A stretch of 7,516 bases of DNA from Phycisphaerales bacterium UBA3158 (GTDB lineage Bacteria > Planctomycetota > Phycisphaerae > Phycisphaerales > SM1A02): contig DEYM01000099.1 of the NCBI GenBank assembly GCA_002364555.1, positions 1 through 7,516 of the forward strand, in the 5' to 3' direction. The position numbers were made by a program, and so were the translations under genes. This document shows, in pieces, positions 6,070 through 7,516 of the stretch (its first letter is position 1; each line of letters begins with the position of its first letter). The notes under the pieces are model-generated. The model did not search any database, had not been told where the DNA came from, and worked only from the letters and a program-made list of their open reading frames with translations.

Positions 6070-6905
6070 CGATGTCCAGAAATTTCGATTTCATGGAGAA
6101 CTATGATCGTCGAGTCGGGAGACTGGCCGGTCAGGCCGAACGATACGTCTACAGCGATCCCGAATCCTGCCTCTTCAAGCTTCGTTTGATGGTCGAGACC
6201 ATGGCCCGGACGCTCATCGAGCTGCAGGCGCCGCATCTCGTCGATGCCGATCTGAGCACAATGCTGCGTTCACTGGAGCGATCCCAGATACTGACCCGTG
6301 CCCATGCGGATCAGATGCACGCGATTCGGCGTGATGGCAATTCGGCGGTTCATGGGGATCCCACGCCCGGCCCGACCGCGATGCGAAGACTGCATGATGC
6401 CCATCGTCTCTCAGGTTGGTACTGCCGAACGGTCAAGCGCGGTGCGAAGGTCAAGTTGCAGGCCTTCGAGCCACCTGAGCGTATCGCTGATCAGAAGAAG
6501 AAGGACTACTGGAAGAAGGGCGAGGCTCTGGAGGAATCCATCGAGCAGCAGCGTCAACGGACTCGTGAGGCGTTGATGCTGTTCAGCGACAAGGAGAACG
6601 TCGACAAGATCGCCTCCACGCTGGTGGATGAACTCAAGGGTTGGGACGAGTTGGCGATTGAAGCCGGCGAACCCATGATCGATGCCGAGTTCGTTGCCCT
6701 GGTGATGGCCATGGACATAGAGAAGCTTCTGGAGCATCCAAGGTTCGGTGTGCCCAGCAAGGAGGCGCACGCGATCGCCGAAGCTCAATACGACGCCTTT
6801 CGTCATGAGCTCGAGGCCAAGGAGGCCAGTTTCAGGGAACAGAGGCGTCAGCTGGCAATCGGTGAACAGCGGACCGGCGAACAGGCTGGATCCGGGAATG
6901 AGTGA
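6066..6905 (+). CDS. DUF4145 (HEPN-like) domain protein
   Basis: The N-terminal ~120 residues match the DUF4145 domain best known from the N-terminus of type I restriction HsdR subunits: NFDFMENYD (6-14), then AERYVYSDPESCLFKLRLMV (24-43), and the signature IRRDGNSAVHG (87-97), ending in a helix with SGWYCRTV (116-123). Arg89 and His96 are spaced like the R-x4-6-H of HEPN domains, some of which are RNases; DUF4145 has been linked to that superfamily, but activity here is inference. No helicase or nuclease motif follows. Instead there is a Lys/Glu-rich linker, a second helical region (about 155-225), and a charged, probably coiled-coil tail (230-265). The GTG at 6066 overlaps the previous stop by four bases and has GAGGA about nine bases upstream; the ATG at 6072 is the alternative. 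It is a free-standing DUF4145 protein, not a restriction subunit, as no hsd genes are present. Confidence 0.82.
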   Translation: MTMSRNFDFMENYDRRVGRLAGQAERYVYSDPESCLFKLRLMVETMARTLIELQAPHLVDADLSTMLRSLERSQILTRAHADQMHAIRRDGNSAVHGDPTPGPTAMRRLHDAHRLSGWYCRTVKRGAKVKLQAFEPPERIADQKKKDYWKKGEALEESIEQQRQRTREALMLFSDKENVDKIASTLVDELKGWDELAIEAGEPMIDAEFVALVMAMDIEKLLEHPRFGVPSKEAHAIAEAQYDAFRHELEAKEASFREQRRQLAIGEQRTGEQAGSGNE

Positions 6906-6938
6906 TCGAGTTCAGCCGATGTTCCGGGAAGTGGCCCC

Positions 6939-7516
6939 ATGTTGATGTTGTGTCATCCAAGGACATGTCTGGTACTGGCATTGTTTCTGCTGATGGCCGG
7001 CGGATGTGCGAAGCATTCCTCTGGTCGGTTGCTGGTCAGTCAGCATGGTTCCCTCGATGGTCAGCCCGTCACGATCTGGACCATCGACAATGGCCATGGC
7101 CTCAAGGCCGAGGTGATGGACCACGGCGCAACGCTCGTCTCTCTCGAAGTGGAGAGATCCACCGGCACGATGGATACGCTCTTACTTGGTGATGATTCCT
7201 CCGGATCCCCGACGGATGTCCGGGAACCGCTGGGTGTGATCATCGGTCAGGATCGCGAGTTCAATCGGAGGGTATGGGCGGGCACGCCGTTCAATTCGAC
7301 CGATGGGCTGGGTGTCCGTTTCAGACTGACCTGCCCAGCTGTTGAGGAGGGCCATCCGGGACGGGTCGATGTCGAGGTGGACTATGTGCTCACCGAAGAC
7401 AACGAGCTCAGGATCATCATGAAGGCGAATTCACAGGAGGTGACGACCTTCGATGTGAATCATCGGGCAGTGCTCGATCTCCCAGACCAGTATTCGCTTC
7501 TCGCCCAGGGGCAGGC
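6939..7516 (+). CDS. Aldose-1-epimerase-like lipoprotein (partial, runs off window)
   Basis: The frame is open from the ATG at 6939 to the window end (192 codons). Residues 1-23 are a signal peptide: a hydrophobic stretch LVLALFLLMAGGC ending in a lipobox-like A-G-G-Cys23, predicting a lipid-anchored exported protein. From residue 42 it follows the galactose mutarotase (GalM) pattern: WTIDNGHGLKAEVMDHGATLVSLEV (47-71), PLGVIIGQ (97-104), then GHPGRVDVEVDYVLTEDNEL (138-157) and a strand ending FDVNHRAVLDL (171-181), whose Asn-His matches the second catalytic His. The stretch that normally lies between the Gly-Arg turn and the Trp, including the His-Gly-Gly with the first catalytic His, is missing. 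GalM interconverts alpha and beta aldose anomers; whether this one can is doubtful. An in-frame ATG at 6945 is an alternative start. It follows the DUF4145 gene by 33 bases. Confidence 0.8.
   Translation, partial: MLMLCHPRTCLVLALFLLMAGGCAKHSSGRLLVSQHGSLDGQPVTIWTIDNGHGLKAEVMDHGATLVSLEVERSTGTMDTLLLGDDSSGSPTDVREPLGVIIGQDREFNRRVWAGTPFNSTDGLGVRFRLTCPAVEEGHPGRVDVEVDYVLTEDNELRIIMKANSQEVTTFDVNHRAVLDLPDQYSLLAQGQ

Overview
The window is chromosomal DNA of moderately high GC, densely packed with genes on both strands. It most likely comes from a planctomycete, probably of the Phycisphaerae type. That placement is an inference. It rests on an L34 protein starting MHYPRRTSK instead of the usual MKRTYQPS type, on a membrane-anchored protein of tandem ~22-residue beta repeats of a kind I associate with planctomycetes, and on the scattered arrangement of housekeeping genes. 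I see no rRNA, tRNA, CRISPR array, insertion sequence or phage gene.

Left part (1-1833): the 3' end of an unidentified gene is followed after 22 bases by aroK (shikimate kinase). Converging on aroK is a 45-codon rpmH (ribosomal protein L34), whose well-formed promoter lies at 927-955. Divergent from rpmH is rnc (ribonuclease III), which has its own candidate promoter and a GC-rich leader able to form hairpins.

Middle part (1835-4052, minus strand): a nitrilase-superfamily amidohydrolase with an intact Glu-Lys-Cys triad lies upstream of a 423-residue single-pass membrane protein made mostly of short beta repeats. The latter ends one base from the stop codon of rnc.

Right part (4154 to the end, plus strand): five closely spaced genes encode a PD-(D/E)XK nuclease-like protein, a HAD phosphatase or phosphomutase, a TerB-like helical protein, a DUF4145 (HEPN-like) protein whose start overlaps the TerB-like stop, and the N-terminal two thirds or so of an aldose-1-epimerase-like lipoprotein.

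Points deserving a second look are: an Ala where RNase III normally has a catalytic Asp; a GalM-like protein missing the segment with the first catalytic His; the coupled TerB-like/DUF4145 pair; a repeated -10-like hexamer 7-8 bases before three start codons that lack a Shine-Dalgarno sequence, suggesting leaderless transcripts; and an over-abundance of GATC. No clearly new multi-gene system can be proved from the sequence alone; the nuclease/TerB/DUF4145 cluster is the best candidate.
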